From the NCBI GenBank assembly GCA_022036555.1, contig CM039129.1:20508003-20572002 (forward strand): a stretch of DNA of 64,000 nucleotides, in the 5' to 3' direction. The translations under genes were made by a program, and so were the position numbers. The notes below the pieces were generated by a model, which saw only the letters and a program-made list of their open reading frames with translations, was not told where the DNA came from and ran no database searches. Below, one piece after another: positions 42,811 through 56,326 of this stretch; the first letter of the stretch is position 1, and each line of letters starts with the position of its first letter. Source of the DNA: Microstegium vimineum (taxonomy: Eukaryota; Streptophyta; Magnoliopsida; Poales; Poaceae).

Positions 42811-45800
42811 TGTAACAACCCAAGTTTTCTAACAACCAAAAATCCGAACTTTCAAAAACTTTTTCTATAATGTGTGATCATGTAGTCGCTAGGTCAACCG
42901 GAGCCGACTTAGAGGGGTTTACCAACAAACGTTGCATACATATAGATTCCTTGTAGGGGAGTGGTCTTTCTTTTGAGTCGGTTTCGGGTTTTGAGTTTTG
43001 ATCGGAGTTTGGAGTGCTCAAGTCCATAGCTTTTCCCTCTTTAAATCTCCTCTCAAATCCCTTCTTGGAAAATACAATATCTCCTAGCCCCTCACAAAAC
43101 CCCTTGAATCAAGAAGGGAAGACCTTATCCTTTCTTTCTTCTCCCACCAATTCCCCATAATCTCTCACTAATCTTTTATTCTTCTCTAATCACATAAGCA
43201 TAAATTGGGAAATCCCTTCTTTTTCATTTAGGCATAAAACTCCCTCCTCTCCTCCCTTTTGGCCCAAGCCGGCCACCTCCCCTGCCATTTCTCCAACTAA
43301 CTAAGGCAGCAGCAGCACCAGAAGCCCAACGCCATCGCAACCCACGCCTCCATCGCCCTAGCCCAAACCCACGACAACTGCTGGCCCGCCAACCACACCA
43401 CCCTCCCCTCTTATCTTCCCTGGCCCAACTCGCCTCCTCTCCCCACCAGCTCCCGACTAGCCCAGCACTAGCCGCCCCCCTGCGCGCGCGCGCGACTAAA
43501 GCCTAGCTGGCCTAGCAGCCGCACCACCCTGGAAACCCTAGGGCGCCCGCTCCCATCCCACGTAGCCGCCACCACGAGGGGCACCGTCACCCGCGGCTAT
43601 GCCCACTCGAGGCTTTGCCCGAGCGCTCGCGCGGTGCATACATGCATGCTATTGCGCTGTGCGCCCACGGCCATGCTCCCTCGGCCTCTACGCCCCTCCA
43701 TCGGATGATCGCCACGTGCCCTGTCGCGGTACGGACGTCGAGGAATCATCGTTCGTGCTCGGGAACCCTAGTGGCGCGCACGTATAAAAGCCATGGCCAC
43801 CACCTCTCCTTCTTGTCCCTAGAATTTGGCCATGGTGGACTCGGTGTCAATGTCATTATCGACGTGGTTATTATCCACACGTTGCGAGCCCTCTATGACC
43901 TAGTCTAGCTAGATTCGAGTTAGGGGACAACCTTCGTGAAATCAATAGATGCCAGCTCTTGTAGGTAAAGCTCATGGCCGTGAGTCATCTCGCAATGACC
44001 ATCGGACTCTACGCCTTTGCTTCTCTTATTCCTACCCACCTCGTATGCTTGCGCCACCTAGACAATAGCAATTATTCGGGTTTTGCCGTGACAACCTCAC
44101 TGCTAGAGCTCGAGGGATTGTCTTGTGTCGTTTTAGTTGCACGGAGGTCGTGGTTCCCTATGAGTTGGTGTGAGTTGAGAAACTATAGGCTTGTGTCTAT
44201 ATTCCTTCAACCTCTGTCCGTTACCATGGTGTGTGGTTGAGAGAATGTGGGGATTGTTCCTCTCTTATCAATTCCCGTCTATCCAGTAAGATGTGGGTTG
44301 AGCGCTCTTGTTCCAACTTTGATGCATGTCCATTACCATGACATGTGATCAAAGTGTCGAGGAACCGAAATCCTCTTTTCGCTTGTTATTTCTCTTTGGT
44401 GTTTATTTACCGCTCTCTTGGTTCTTTTCCTGTGATTACCATCAGACACTATGGCAACTGGATCAAAGGAAGGTGCATCATTTTCTCTCCTCTTCTCTTT
44501 TATCTTCTTTCTGCTCCAGCCCCTTGTATGCTTGTACCTATTTTAGACCGTAGCACTTCTTAGGTCCTTGCGGTGAAAACCGCACCGATAAGGCCCTAGG
44601 GGTGACTAGGTGCATTTAGTGCATGTAGGTCGTGGTACCCTACAAGTGGATTTGGGGGTTGTGCGTTCTTTTGTGTGTCGCTCTTTTCCAATGCCTCGCC
44701 TTTTTCTATGGTGTGTGGATTGGGAGAGTAGACCACTAGCCCTTTATCTTCTCTCGTTTCCACCTCTCTTCGGTTCGTGTCGGGTACAATGGCGTATGGG
44801 CTGAGAGAGTGCTCGTATTTGTTCTCTTTCTCCCCTTTTATACCCCGCTCTGTTCGATCCCGTCCTTAACCATGGCGATCGGATCAAAGGCCGGATTATC
44901 CCTCCTAGTTGGCGAAGCTATGGTCTATGTCATGTTCTTGGAACCATGCGAGTCGACTTGATCGACCGTCAAAAAACCATTTTTACCGAGGACATGATGT
45001 GGGCAGCCTAGCCAACCCTCCCCCTATTATTCTTAGCCCATTCTCTTTTGCTTGTGCCAATTTCCATGGCATGCAAGTCGAAGCCTATGGGACCAAGTCA
45101 CAACTCTTGCATCTTGCGTTGTCCTTCGTTCTTTCTTGTTCGTGCTTGGTTGTGACTTGTGGGGTATAAGGCTACAAGGGTCGACCCCTATTGTGCTTGT
45201 CTCCTCTCCGCTTGCAATCTTTTTAGTTCCTGTCAATTTCCATGACACCCGGATCGAAAGACCGCAAGACGTGGTGTGTATCTAAGTTAAGCTAAAGTTT
45301 AAGCCCCTTTCTCTTGAAGCCATACAGGTTGACTCCATCAACCCGGGAAGTTTGGCTATTTCGGGGTCGTGACTCGAGCTTATGCTTATCAGAAAACCAC
45401 TCGTGTTTTATTTTGAGCCCGAGGAAAGCGAACAACCACTGCGAGGGTTAAGTCTTTTCGTGTTCTTTTGTCTTTAGCTATTCTTTCTACATCTCACTAT
45501 CATTTAAGACTTTGGATCTTGGTTAGGGATTGATCGTTTTTGCTTTGTTTGTCGCTTTGTCGAGGTAGTTGCATCGAGGGCGATGTTGATCGAGCCGGTT
45601 ATTCATTGGAGGCAGGAGACATGAGCAACAACATGATATGGAACTGTAATGAACAGGTGCCACGTCCCACCCAACCTCGTATAATCTTATTAGACATGCA
45701 TATACATAGATGCTAGTGCTTTACTTTTTGCAATTAAACTGATAGGTTGCATGGTAGATTGCTTGGAAAGCCTTTACCTTATCGCAACCTTACCCCTGCA

Positions 45801-47268
45801 TACCCGTTGTTAGGATAGACACCCACTTTACTTACTTGCTCGCTGCTTACTTCTACTTCACATTATGCCATTGATGTGATGCTGAGTGGAGGATTGTTTG
45901 TGAGTGGCTAGGCACTGTGTGCCATTATAATGATTAACAGCTTGGGGAGATCTTGGCGTGTGTCTTGGGTGTCTGGTGAGGGTTGAGTCGACCGGATAGG
46001 ATTCACGACAAGTCCGTGGGATGAGTCTTGCCAAGGGATGCGACCTGGGCATCCCTAGGAGAGGCACCTGTGGCGGGTACATGTGGTTTGAGGAGATCCC
46101 GGGGCGAGCCCCGGGAGGGATGTGCCGCTGAGGCACGGGGTGTTCGACCCCTTGAGAGGAGATGTCATGTCTGGTCATACCTAGGAACTGGATATCGAGA
46201 GGACTGGAACCATGGGACTTTTTCGTACACAGCACTCGTCCCTGAATGGGCAGGGGACGGATGTTCGACCAATCCGGACGATGCCATTACTGCATGGTTC
46301 TGAGGTGATAGGGTGGGTGGTACCGGTGTTGGGGATCCCGCACCATCCTAGATGTGCAGTACCACCATGGCCAGGTACTGCGTCTCCCAGTCCTAGTTTG
46401 CCGGTGCACCGGGGAGCCCTAAGGCTGACTGGTAGGATGGTATCGTTCCGGGTTGGAGGACAACCCGATATCAGCCTAGGAAGTGCACATGCCGATGATG
46501 GCGATCTTGTGGGTACAGGGGTGTACACACTCTGCAGAGTTGATCGATCTATATGTATAGCCGTGTCCCTGGATATGGACATTCCCTTGACCTACGCTTC
46601 TCTTGAGTAGTGAGATGAGTCCTTTCTTCTCTCCCCCTGGGTTTTGTAGGATCCAGCTGCTAGCCGCTGAGACAAGGACGAGAGGGAGTTGTCCTTGTCG
46701 CCAAGAGAGTGAGAGTGTGGTGAGATGTGTGTGGATGAGATAGATGTGTGGGAAATATGTTAAAACTTGATATACAACTTACTACTATATTATTATTACT
46801 TAATAATGAACTTGCATAGGAAAACCACAACCAGATATAGATTCTCTTCTCTACCCCTTGCATACCACTTTCCACAAAGCAAATGCAATGCATAGGGTGG
46901 GAGCCAGTGGCCAGTACAAATCGTACTGAAATTTATTTTGCAGGTTTGGATGCCATCTTCGACGACAATAACAAGGATCTGGAGGATTAGGTGGTCTTGT
47001 CCTACACTCAAGGTTGCCTGTGAAGGAGGAGCCTTCACCCGCTGGCGCGTTGCTTCTACTCTGATATCGTTTCTCGTGCGTCTTCCACTAGTATCATGTT
47101 GTAGAAGGGTTTGAATCTCTAAGTTATAATACATGTAAACTTGTAATTTATGATGCATGACTGTGGTATCAACTATATAATAATAATATGATAGCTTGAT
47201 ATTCCTAGGACTGTCACATTATGTTGTAATCTGTGGATTTCCCTTCGAGGAAATCGTGGATCGTTACA
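42811..47268 (+). repeat. 3' LTR (4.46 kb) of a Tekay/Del-like chromovirus
   Basis: Begins TGTAACAACCC after the purine tract and ends GATCGTTACA, so the ends form a TGTAAC/GTTACA inverse. A TATA box (CGTATAAAAG) is at 43781-43790, after a GC-rich segment with CGCGCGCGCG. Very long LTRs are characteristic of Tekay/Del elements. ORFs of 60-130 codons inside are without domains. Directly after 47268 an Athila RNase H reading begins in frame, so this element had inserted into Athila coding sequence. Confidence 0.8.
43781..43790 (+). promoter_or_regulatory. TATA box of the 4.46-kb LTR
   Basis: CGTATAAAAGCC is a strong plant TATA box, about 970 bp into the LTR and just downstream of a GC-rich block. 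Confidence 0.6.
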
Positions 47269-47567
47269 TAGTGATTATGTTGTGGGGGCAGTTTTGGGAC
47301 AAACTAAAGATAAGAAGCATCATACAATTGCCTATGTTAGCAAAAATATGACAGAAGCACAACTTAATTATACAGCTACTAAAAAAGAACTCTTGGCCGT
47401 TATTTATACTATTGATAAATTTAGATCTTACTTAGTGGGAGCAAAAGTAATTGTTTACACTGATCATGCTACTTTAAAATATTTGCTCACTAAGAAAGAT
47501 GCTATAACTCGTTTGATAAGATGAATTTTACTACTCCAAGAATTTGACATGGAAATAAAATATAGAA
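47269..47567 (+). pseudogene. Athila-type RNase H fragment
   Basis: Reads [20 protein letters not shown], then [20 protein letters not shown] and [20 protein letters not shown], followed by [12 protein letters not shown], a stop where Trp is expected, and ILLLQEFDMEIKYR. This is the Ty3/gypsy RNase H domain with Athila-like features. It begins exactly after the LTR at 47268 and is cut at 47567 by element D. It may be the continuation of the Athila gag-protease at 34393-36295, with RT lost between, but that link is inferred from family only. Confidence 0.85.
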
Positions 47568-49567
47568 TGAAGGACCGAGAACGACGACCAGAGGGGGGGG
47601 GGGTGAATGGGAGCCAAATCAAATTTCTTCCCACACTTGGCCCTTGTCCCAAAATCACGCCCAAAACTCGAGCTCGAGAGAAATGACACGCACACGACCC
47701 AAAACGTGGGTGGACACCTTAGTAAAGACCCTATAGGTGCATCTGAGCGGTCAGAACAAGTCGACGAATGATAGAAGCCACGAACTCGAAACGCGACCCG
47801 ACAGAGGTACCCTCAACCTCTAGAGAGAAGAGGTAATAGCACACCCAAAAACCACTTGTGAGAACTGGTCTCAAAAGTGCCTCATCATGTTCCCTATGTG
47901 AATACGAATCCAATGCAACAAACGGAACTTGATTCGGAGTCCGAACGACGGAGATTATGAGCAAAACAGTTCTGCAGCTTTCGCGGACTGTCCGGGAGAG
48001 AACCGTGGACTGGCTGCCCTTGCTGAAAAATTGGTCCTGGACAGTCCGCCGTTATGCCAAAATGCCCAACAAAAAGTATAGAATCAGTGTTGTTCGGCGG
48101 ATTTGAACTGCAGACAGTCCGCGAAAAACCCCGGACAGTCCGCCGGCAAAACTCAGAAAATCAGCCTGAGAAGCACTGGTTTTGCTTCGATCCGCGGACA
48201 GTCCGGGAATGCCTGGACATAGACGATTTGGGGGCGATTTTGAATCGCCCCTCCCCTAGATCTTCCCAAATCACTATCAAATGTTCACCAATAGCAACCA
48301 AACTTTGTAGGCACGATCCTAGTGCTATGGAGGAGCTATCCCAAAGAAATCATCACTCAATTTGGTGTGAGTAAACGGGAATAAACAGATTTCGTGAAAA
48401 AGCTCAAGAACAAAGAACACAAGAGAGAAATTGCCCAATCTATGTGCTCAAGATGTTTGGAGGTGAAACCCTTCAGTGCAATTGATCCTCTCATGATTCC
48501 GCACAACTTGGTTCAAACGGAATCGCAAAACTTGCTCTCAATCGGAAGAACTCATCTCATGAACTTAGATGATTAGAGAGAAGCAAAACGCGATTAGCAA
48601 AGAACACAAGCAAAAGAGACACAATCACGAAATCAAAGCCACCATGGCTTACAGAGGGTAAGGCCTCCGATTCCCACCAAAAAACCGAGTGCAAGTTCTT
48701 ACAAAGATTGAGGAAATCAACCTAGGGGCCTCATGAACTAGAGAGAGAGAGTAGAGAGAGAGGTGTGGTGCAAATGATTAGGGTTCAAGAGGTGGGATGA
48801 GGGATACCCCTTCATCCCCTACTTAACGGGATTTGGCTATTTCCCAAAGATCCCCTTAGATACAAGACTGAATTACCTAGCCCTAAGACATTGTAATCCA
48901 AGTCGGTAACTCTCAGCCACTTGTTTGAATGGACGGCCCCACTTCCTCGTCGCCTCGACGCACCATCCAGGATTCCGCCACGTGCCATCCCCGCTTCCTC
49001 GGAAGCTCCGCCCGGGTTTTGAGGCCCAAACCCAGGAAACCCGCCACCGATAGCTTTCGGCTCAGCTACCAAACCCCGAGTTTTGAGGCCCAAACTCGGA
49101 AACCATCCTCCGGTGGTTTTGTGGCACAAACCACCAAACCACTCGACTCGAGCCACCTTGTCCTCGCCGGGTTGGACTCTGAGTCCCATGAGCCTCCGCT
49201 CGACCCGCTCGTCCACCGTCTTGACTCGGTCGACTTGGTCTACCTCCATGTCTTCTCGCACTCGTCGGTGCTAAGTACTAGCCACCACAGCTAGTCTGCC
49301 GATGCCCATGACCCCTCAGTCCGAGCCCCGCTTCCGTCCTTCACCGCTCTCAGTTCATCAGCACGGCAAGCCTCTACTCCACCTTCTCCACGCCATTGAC
49401 CACTGTCACTAGGCATAGCACCTGCACACCACAAGCTGATAGACAGGCACACATTTGCTTTCGCAAAGGGGTTAGTTCAAGCCACTCAAACTGAAACACT
49501 CAAGTGTTGGACGATCACTCATCACAAAACTGAACAAACATGGGTACTTATCCACCATGTGTTCGCA
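47568..49567 (-). repeat. 3' LTR of element D
   Basis: 2000 bp, from TGCGAACACATGG (read on the minus strand from 49567) to CGGTCCTTCA at 47568. A poly-G run at 47596-47606 sits where element A has a shorter C/G tract. The CpG cassette (about 47985-48225) uses CGGACTGTCCGCGG motifs, not the GCGTCCGTCGCC motifs of element A, although the sequence on either side matches A. Confidence 0.92.
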
Positions 49568-51185
49568 ATCTCCCCCTTGATGAGTGCATTGTCAACACAA
49601 GTGCATTTCAGATTTGAGCCACAAGGTAAAGCTCTCCAAATGACCAAAAAGCTAAGAAAGCCAAAACGGGGTCACTTGAGAGAAGCAAAACGAGTCCAAA
49701 ACTTGGTTCCCAAAGACATGGGCAACATCTCGATGCAACCAAGCAAAATGAAGCTAGCCCTCAAGAAGAGGCAGAAAATGAGATCAACACCACTAGCAAG
49801 TCCAAGATACCATTCACAACTCTCAAAGCTCAGAAAACCAAATGAAACACCAAGAGAAGCTCAAAGATACCAATTAAATAAATTAAAGCTCAAGAAGCAA
49901 TCGAAGCCTGTCGAAGCCAACAAAGCAAGCTAGACCCTCCAGAAGAGGCAAAGGCTCAACACATCTAGCAGAAGCTCCCCCTGGGCTAAAGAACACTTAA
50001 GATACCAATTTAGCGCCTTAGGGCAAAAGAAGCACAAAAACTCCCCCTTGACCAAGGAAGCTCTAAACCAATGAAACCAATGAGATGCACTCTTTCTCTC
50101 CATTGGATGTAGATGGCTGAAAATGGAGTGAAATGCACATCCTCTCCCCCTTGGTGACACATGTAGTCATCAAAGCTCACAAACTCAAGTTCTGTGCCAT
50201 AAAAGCCATGAAATGCAAAATGACCGCAGAAGCTTCATACTTAGAGCTAAGACAATGAATAAATGCTCTAAGTGATGTGATCCTGTGAGAATAGGAAAAG
50301 CTCTACGTGCCCAACAAAGACTCAAGTTGAGCTTAAGATCACTTTAGAAGCTATTGTAGAGAGCATATCATGTGAGAGCAAAGAAAGGGTATCACCTCCT
50401 AGAGACAACTAAACATGGCAAACAAGATAGGATCTATCTCAAAGCAATCTCATGTATAGCAAGTAGGACTATCCCTAGCAAAGTTCATACAACAAGCCAA
50501 TGACCCAACTGAATGAATTTTTCAAATTTCAGAGTTTTGCAGCCAAATTTTAGTTTTAGGCACAGTTCAAGTTGTATGCAAGTGGTTGTAAGCAAGGTGA
50601 TGCCACTTACCAACCGGGCAAAGTCAAAGGACTTGAAAACACCGGTTTCGGTCATACACGACACCACTCAAGTTCAACCCATATGGGAAGCAGTCTCGAA
50701 CACACGGTGAAGTGCTCACAATGCAAACCCAACTCGATCTTTCCAATTCACAATTCAGATAGCAATTTCATTTTAGATCAATTTAATCATGGTGCTCAAA
50801 GGTAGTGAATGAAGCAATGAAGAGTCATAGTTACAAGCTATATACAAAACATCCAAGAAGACTTCAAAAGCCTACACATGCTAGTGCCGTTTCAGAGGTG
50901 ACATGGGGAATTAATTTCAGTTTTAAAGCTTTTCTAACTTAGCTCTATTGCATATCTATAGAACAAAAAGAGTCTAAGTTAGGCAACACCATAGACACAT
51001 AAAGCACCTCAAACAGAGCATAAATTCATTATATCGGCTATAGGTATGAAGCTTAAAATGAACTATGTCACAAATGCAAATGAGATGCACAATGCAATGG
51101 CACCAATTAACACTAAAAAGACACCAAAGAAAAGAAAAGGCAAAAAAAAGAACCAAAAAGAACTATGATACACAAAGAGCTTCCC
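49568..51185 (-). mobile_element. Element D 3' region with polypurine tracts
   Basis: Noncoding DNA between pol and the 3' LTR. On the minus strand, purine tracts of the CAAGGGGGAG type occur at about 50145, 50042, 49977 and, directly at the LTR, 49569-49581. This mirrors the layout in element A. Confidence 0.85.
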
Positions 51186-54100
51186 TCAACTAAAAGGGGA
51201 AGGAAACACCCAACTCGACCAGAAGGCGAGAAAACGTAGCTTGATCCAAGGTTTTGTGAGAATATCCGCAAGCTGGTGGTGGGTCTCGACATGCCGGAGG
51301 TCAATGTCGCCCTTCTCGTAGTGATCTCGCAAGAAGTGAAAGCGAATGTCAATGTGCTTGGTATTAGAGTGAAGCACGAGATTTTTGGCTACACTAATTG
51401 CACTCGTGCTATCGCAAAGCAGAGACACCTTAGTAAGCACAAGACCACAATTCTTCAAAGTTGCAATCATCCAAATCAACTGCAAACAACAGCTAGCCGC
51501 GGCAACGTACTCAGCTTCGCACGTCGGCTGTGCCACGCTAGACTGTTTGAGAGAAGACCAAGACACAAGAGAAGACCCGAGAAACTGGCAAGTCCCAGAA
51601 GTGGACTTTCGATCAAGACGACAATCGGCGAAATCGGCATCAGAATAACCACAAAGCACAAGAGAGGAGGAGGCGGAAAACCAAAGACCAAATTCGGGAG
51701 TGAATCACAGGTACCTCATGATGCGTTTCACCGCCTGCTTGTGCGAAGTCCGTGGTGACGCCTGAAAGCGAGCACACAAGTAGACGGCAAACTGAATGTC
51801 CGGTCGGGTCGCCGTCAGGTACAGGAGCGACCCGATCTTGCTTCGGTACTCCGTCTGGTCCACCGTCTCTCCTTCCTCGTACGCATCCAAGGCAGTCGTA
51901 GTCGACATGGGCGTCGAAAGAGGCTTTGCCTCACCCATGTCAAACTTCTTCAGAATGTCCTTCGTGTACTTGCCTTGGTGCACAATCGTCTCTTCCCGGG
52001 TTTGCTTGATTTGCAACCCGAGAAAGAAAGTCAACTCGCCCATCATGCTCATCTCAAATTCCCTGCTCATAAGATCTGCAAACATGGCAACAAGAGCATG
52101 AGAAGAACCACCAAAGATGATATCATCCACGTATATTTTGACCAAGAGCGAGTCTTTGTCTTGCTTGAGGAGAAACAACGTCTTATCTACCAATCCCATT
52201 TTAAAACTCTTAGCAAGAAAGCAGGTTCGCAATCTATCATACCATGCTCTAGGGGCTTGTTTCAAACCATACAAAGCTTTGTGAAGTTTAAAAACATGGT
52301 TTGGAAACTTGGGATTTTCGAAACCGGGAGGTTGTCTAACATACACTTCCTCCTCTATGTAGCCGTTTAAAAAAGCACTTTAACGTCCATTTGAAAAAGT
52401 TTGAAACCCTTAGAAGCCGCAAAAGCTAGAAGCATTCTAATGGCTTCTAAATGAGCTATGGGAGCAAAGGTTTCCTCATAGTCTATTCCCTCCTTTTGAC
52501 AAAAGCCTTGAGCTACCAACCTAGCCTTGTTGCGCACTACCACCCCATCCTCACTTTGTTTATTTTTGAAAACACATTTGGTACCTATGGGGTGGCAACT
52601 AGGTGGTGGAGGAACTAAGACTCAAACACGATTTTGCTCAAAGTTTTCTAACTCATGCATGGCATTAAGCCAATCTGGATCCATCAAAGCGTGTCCAACA
52701 TCTCGGGGCCAAAAGATGCGACAAAAGCCGAATGAGCAAAATGAGAGAGATAGGACTTGGACCGCGTGACTCGACGGTCAATGTTGCTGATGATGTTCTC
52801 CGGTGGGTGCTGCTGCTGGATGTAGCGGGGAGCCTGCCTAGACGAAGTGCCTCCCCCTCGACAGCAGCTGGAGCTCCCTGAGGTGCAACGAGCATCGACT
52901 GAGGAAGCTGCTCGAACGGCCCCCAAGTTGAGTAAGTAGACGGGTCGGGGCCGTGAGTCGAAGTGGACGTCACAGGGTCGACGGGAGGAGCCAGTGGAGT
53001 CGGCTCGGGATCACCCCAATCGACATCGTCCTGCTCCTCCTCCACAAATATGCTAGTGTTCATCTCATCATCACCTGCAAGCTCAAAGGCAGTGGAAATA
53101 CAAGGCATAGTTTCATCGAAGGTAATCTCACAAGTCTCCATGACTCGGTTAGTCTAAGGGTTAAGAGCACGATAAGCACGACAGTGAGTAAAATAACCAA
53201 GAAAGATACCTTCAGAAGATCGAGACTCAAACTTGTCCAACTTACCGCCCTTTTTGAGGATGAAGCACCTGCACTCAAACACCCGTAGGTGACTTACCTT
53301 GGGTGGTCTCCCAATTAGCAGCACATAAGAGGTCTTTTTCTTGAAAGCTCGGAGCAAATGCGATTGGAAACATAGGGAGCATAACTGATTGCTTCGGCCC
53401 AATACCGCCTAGGAGTCCTATGCTCATTGAGCATCATCCTGGCCATCTCAACAAGGGTCTGATTCTTGCGCTCAACAACACCATTCTGCTGGGGAGTGTA
53501 AGGAGAGAAAAACTAGTGATCAAGACCCAAAGAAGAGCAAAGAGTTGCAAAGTGAACATTCTTGAATTCTATGCCATTGTCACTACAAATCACTCTCATG
53601 GCATTCTTAGGTAGCTCATTCTGCAATCTCAAAATCAGATCTCGAACAAGTGGAAAATCCTCATCCTTACTCTCCAAAAAGAACACCCAAGAGTATCTCG
53701 AGTAGTCATCAACGATTACAACCACATACCACTTCCGCCTTCTGACCTAACCCGAGCTGGACCAACTATGTCCATGTGTAAGAGCTCGCCAGGTTGTTTG
53801 GTCATAATCTGAGTCACATGAGGATGGGAAGCGGCAACCATCTTGCCATGCCTGCAAGGATGGCAAACCAAATCCTTTTCGAACTTCAGCTTTGGTAATC
53901 CTTGGATAAGGTCCATTGAGCTAAGCCTTGCAAGCAAGTCAAACTCAAATGTCCCAATCTCCTATGCCACTTCCAAAGCTCGGAAGAAGAACCAGCAAGA
54001 AGACAATGAGAAGGTCCGGAAGAGATAGAAAAATCCGCACGAAAAAACTTCTCGAAGGGTAAAATCCGGCAAACAAGCTCACCACGAGAGTCCAAAATCT

Positions 54101-54385
54101 GAGAGAGATTAGGCTTAAAACTCAGTTCAAAACCGTCATCAAGGAGTTGCGAAACCGAAAGAAGGTTAAAATGCAAATTCGCAACCGAAACAACATCCTT
54201 GAGAACAAAAGACAAATTGACTCGGATGGACCCCCGGGAGACAACCTTACCTTTACTCTTGTCCCCGAATGTGATATACTCGGTGTGGCGCATGGGGTCG
54301 AGGCTGGAGAACCACTTGGCACTTCTGGTCATGTGGCGTGAGCATCAGGAATCCACAAGACAAGTCTCCTGCAGTCCTCCTTCCT
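51186..54385 (-). pseudogene. Element D pol polyprotein, many breaks
   Basis: The same enzyme order as element A. Protease from about 54345: the DSG triad is damaged, reading DS followed by a stop. The integrase finger and core are still readable (CHPCRHGKM, HMDIVGPARV, SDNGIEF, NGVVERKNQT). The RT block 52346-51705 keeps YVDDIIFG and [11 protein letters not shown]. The RNase H block 51659-51186 has GYSDADFADCRLDRKSTSG, CEAEYVAAAS and TKHIDIRFHFLRD. Frameshifts or stops occur near 53740, 53560, 53370, 53150, 52850, 52650, 52380 and 51700. The last block ends LTKPWIKLRFLAFW in a shifted frame. Not functional. Confidence 0.9.
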
Positions 54386-54388
54386 ACA

Positions 54389-55539
54389 TCAATAAAAAGA
54401 CATAGGGTGAGCAAAAGGTGCAACACTGGGGTTAGTAAACTGTGAAGGATACCAGTGTTGTCCCATTTGCCCAAAGAATGGGTTAGGAGAAAAACCAAAC
54501 ATCTCCTGCCCCACGGAGGGATAGTGATCACCACGATAGGGAAAACGTGGTCCTCTAGAGAAGGGAGGAGTGAAGCCACCGCCACGAGGCCCGTAGTGGT
54601 ATGGGTCACGACCGGTACCCCGCCGGGCATGACCACCACGTGGTCTCACCTCCTGAGGCCTAGCACCTTGAGGCATTGTACCTCTAGGCCTAGTAGTGCA
54701 CCTCCGAACTTCCAGTTCATGCACCCCAACTGGTGGGTGATACATGTCCCGGTTGTTCAACTCAACCTGCCGCTGATCATCTCTCTTCCTCCTATAGCAA
54801 AACTCAGCCAAATGCCCATCCCGCTCACAATACTCACAATAGTACCTCACCGCACTCTTGGTAGCCACTCTCTTGTTGGGTTGGGTGGCTCTAGCTTTCT
54901 TAGGAAGGGGATCACTAGAGATGTTTGGCAGTGTGTCAAGTGGGTTGCGAAGATGATTCAGTTTGGCAATCCACACTTGCTTCTGTGGAGTGGTTTTTGG
55001 TGGCTCTTCAAACACATCATATCTCATAGGAAACTCAGAGGGGTTGGTAGGCTTAGGTGGGGTGCTCTTGGTAAACTCATGAGTTGTGGTGGGTTTTTCA
55101 CTGAAGCTCAAACCACTGCACTCACCGATCTTACCGAACATGCTATCGTCCTTCCCACCTATAGCAAAGCCTACTCCCGTGCTGCCAGCCCGCTTGCATT
55201 GGCTAAGCAGCATGCCCAACTGCAGCTCTCGGCAAGACACCCAGCTCAAGATGGACCGAAGGTATGTGTTTTCTTCCTCAGTACGCATCTTTTCGTGTCT
55301 GCACGACGCGATCTCAAGCTCCAAAGCCTCAAAGCGATCCGACTCTCTAGTGTTATCTGAGTTGACCTTCTCTAACACAGCAATCCTAGCATCTCTCTGT
55401 GCCAGCTCAAAACGCAAGCCTAAGCAAGACTTGCACACACCAAGTAAGCTAGGCCTAGCCTTCAGCTCACTGACCTCCTCAAGTAGAGTGCCATACTTGT
55501 CCTGGAGAATGACAAGATCAGACATGTGAATGGCGCAAG
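54389..55539 (-). pseudogene. Element D gag, C-terminal part
   Basis: A long open stretch of about 384 codons: coiled coil (LQDKYGTLLEEVSELKARPS, LEKVNSDNTRESDRFEALEL), then the second zinc knuckle CEYCERDGHLAEFC, and a Gly/Arg/Pro-rich end closing with HPMSFY and TGA at 54389. It continues the gag at 58148-59573 after removal of the inserted solo LTR, which interrupts the codons before AIHMSDLV. It is better preserved than pol of the same element. Confidence 0.9.
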
Positions 55540-56326
55540 TGTTACACAAAATGTGACGTACTGCGTCTCACACACAGCAAGCCGGAAAGCGTGACTTCAA
55601 TCGGGTGCCTGGATGCTTCGAGAACCGAAAACATGCTAGTCAGTTGGACCTGAAACTAACAAGGGATGAAAGTCATTAGATATAAACTGGAACCTGCTGG
55701 GTAATACCAGACAGTTCCATATGTACGGCCCTGAAGCCACTTACAACGACATACAACTATGAAAGCTATCTACCAACAGGTTTTATGGAACATTCAGCTA
55801 AAATAAACATGTAACACGCAAATCATTGATTGCCGAACGCGCATGCATGAAAAAAGGACATACGAACGACTTGTAATTGATTATAAGTTAAAGCATGACC
55901 AATCTCGGCAATCAACCGAATTAGAGTCCATGATGAAGGAAACACGTAAGCAAACATGATTAAACTAATCTAAAGTCTGCATCTGTCGCACGACACCCAG
56001 CGTCATCAAAGCTTAAACATGGATAGCATACATGAACCCGCAACACGTGACAATCTAGATTCAAACTAATTTGACTATTTATAGATATAAGATCTACTCA
56101 TGGAAACAACATGAAAGCAATTCATCATAACATAAATAGATCTATATAAACTAACAAGAGCCGAACCATATCAATCTAGATTGGGCAAAAGAGTGTTTGC
56201 TAATGTGTAAAGATTATATAAAACATGCAACACGATAACTTAATGAACCCAATAGATCTTGCCAAATCTACAGGAGCCGATAACTATCTTGCTTTTGCTA
56301 AGCATACAAGCAAATATCCGCCGCAC

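Noticed and set aside
46028..46610. ORFs of 90-133 codons on both strands inside the 4.46-kb LTR
   Set aside because: They overlap each other in mirror fashion, lack any domain, and lie within a sequence whose borders and promoter mark it as an LTR.
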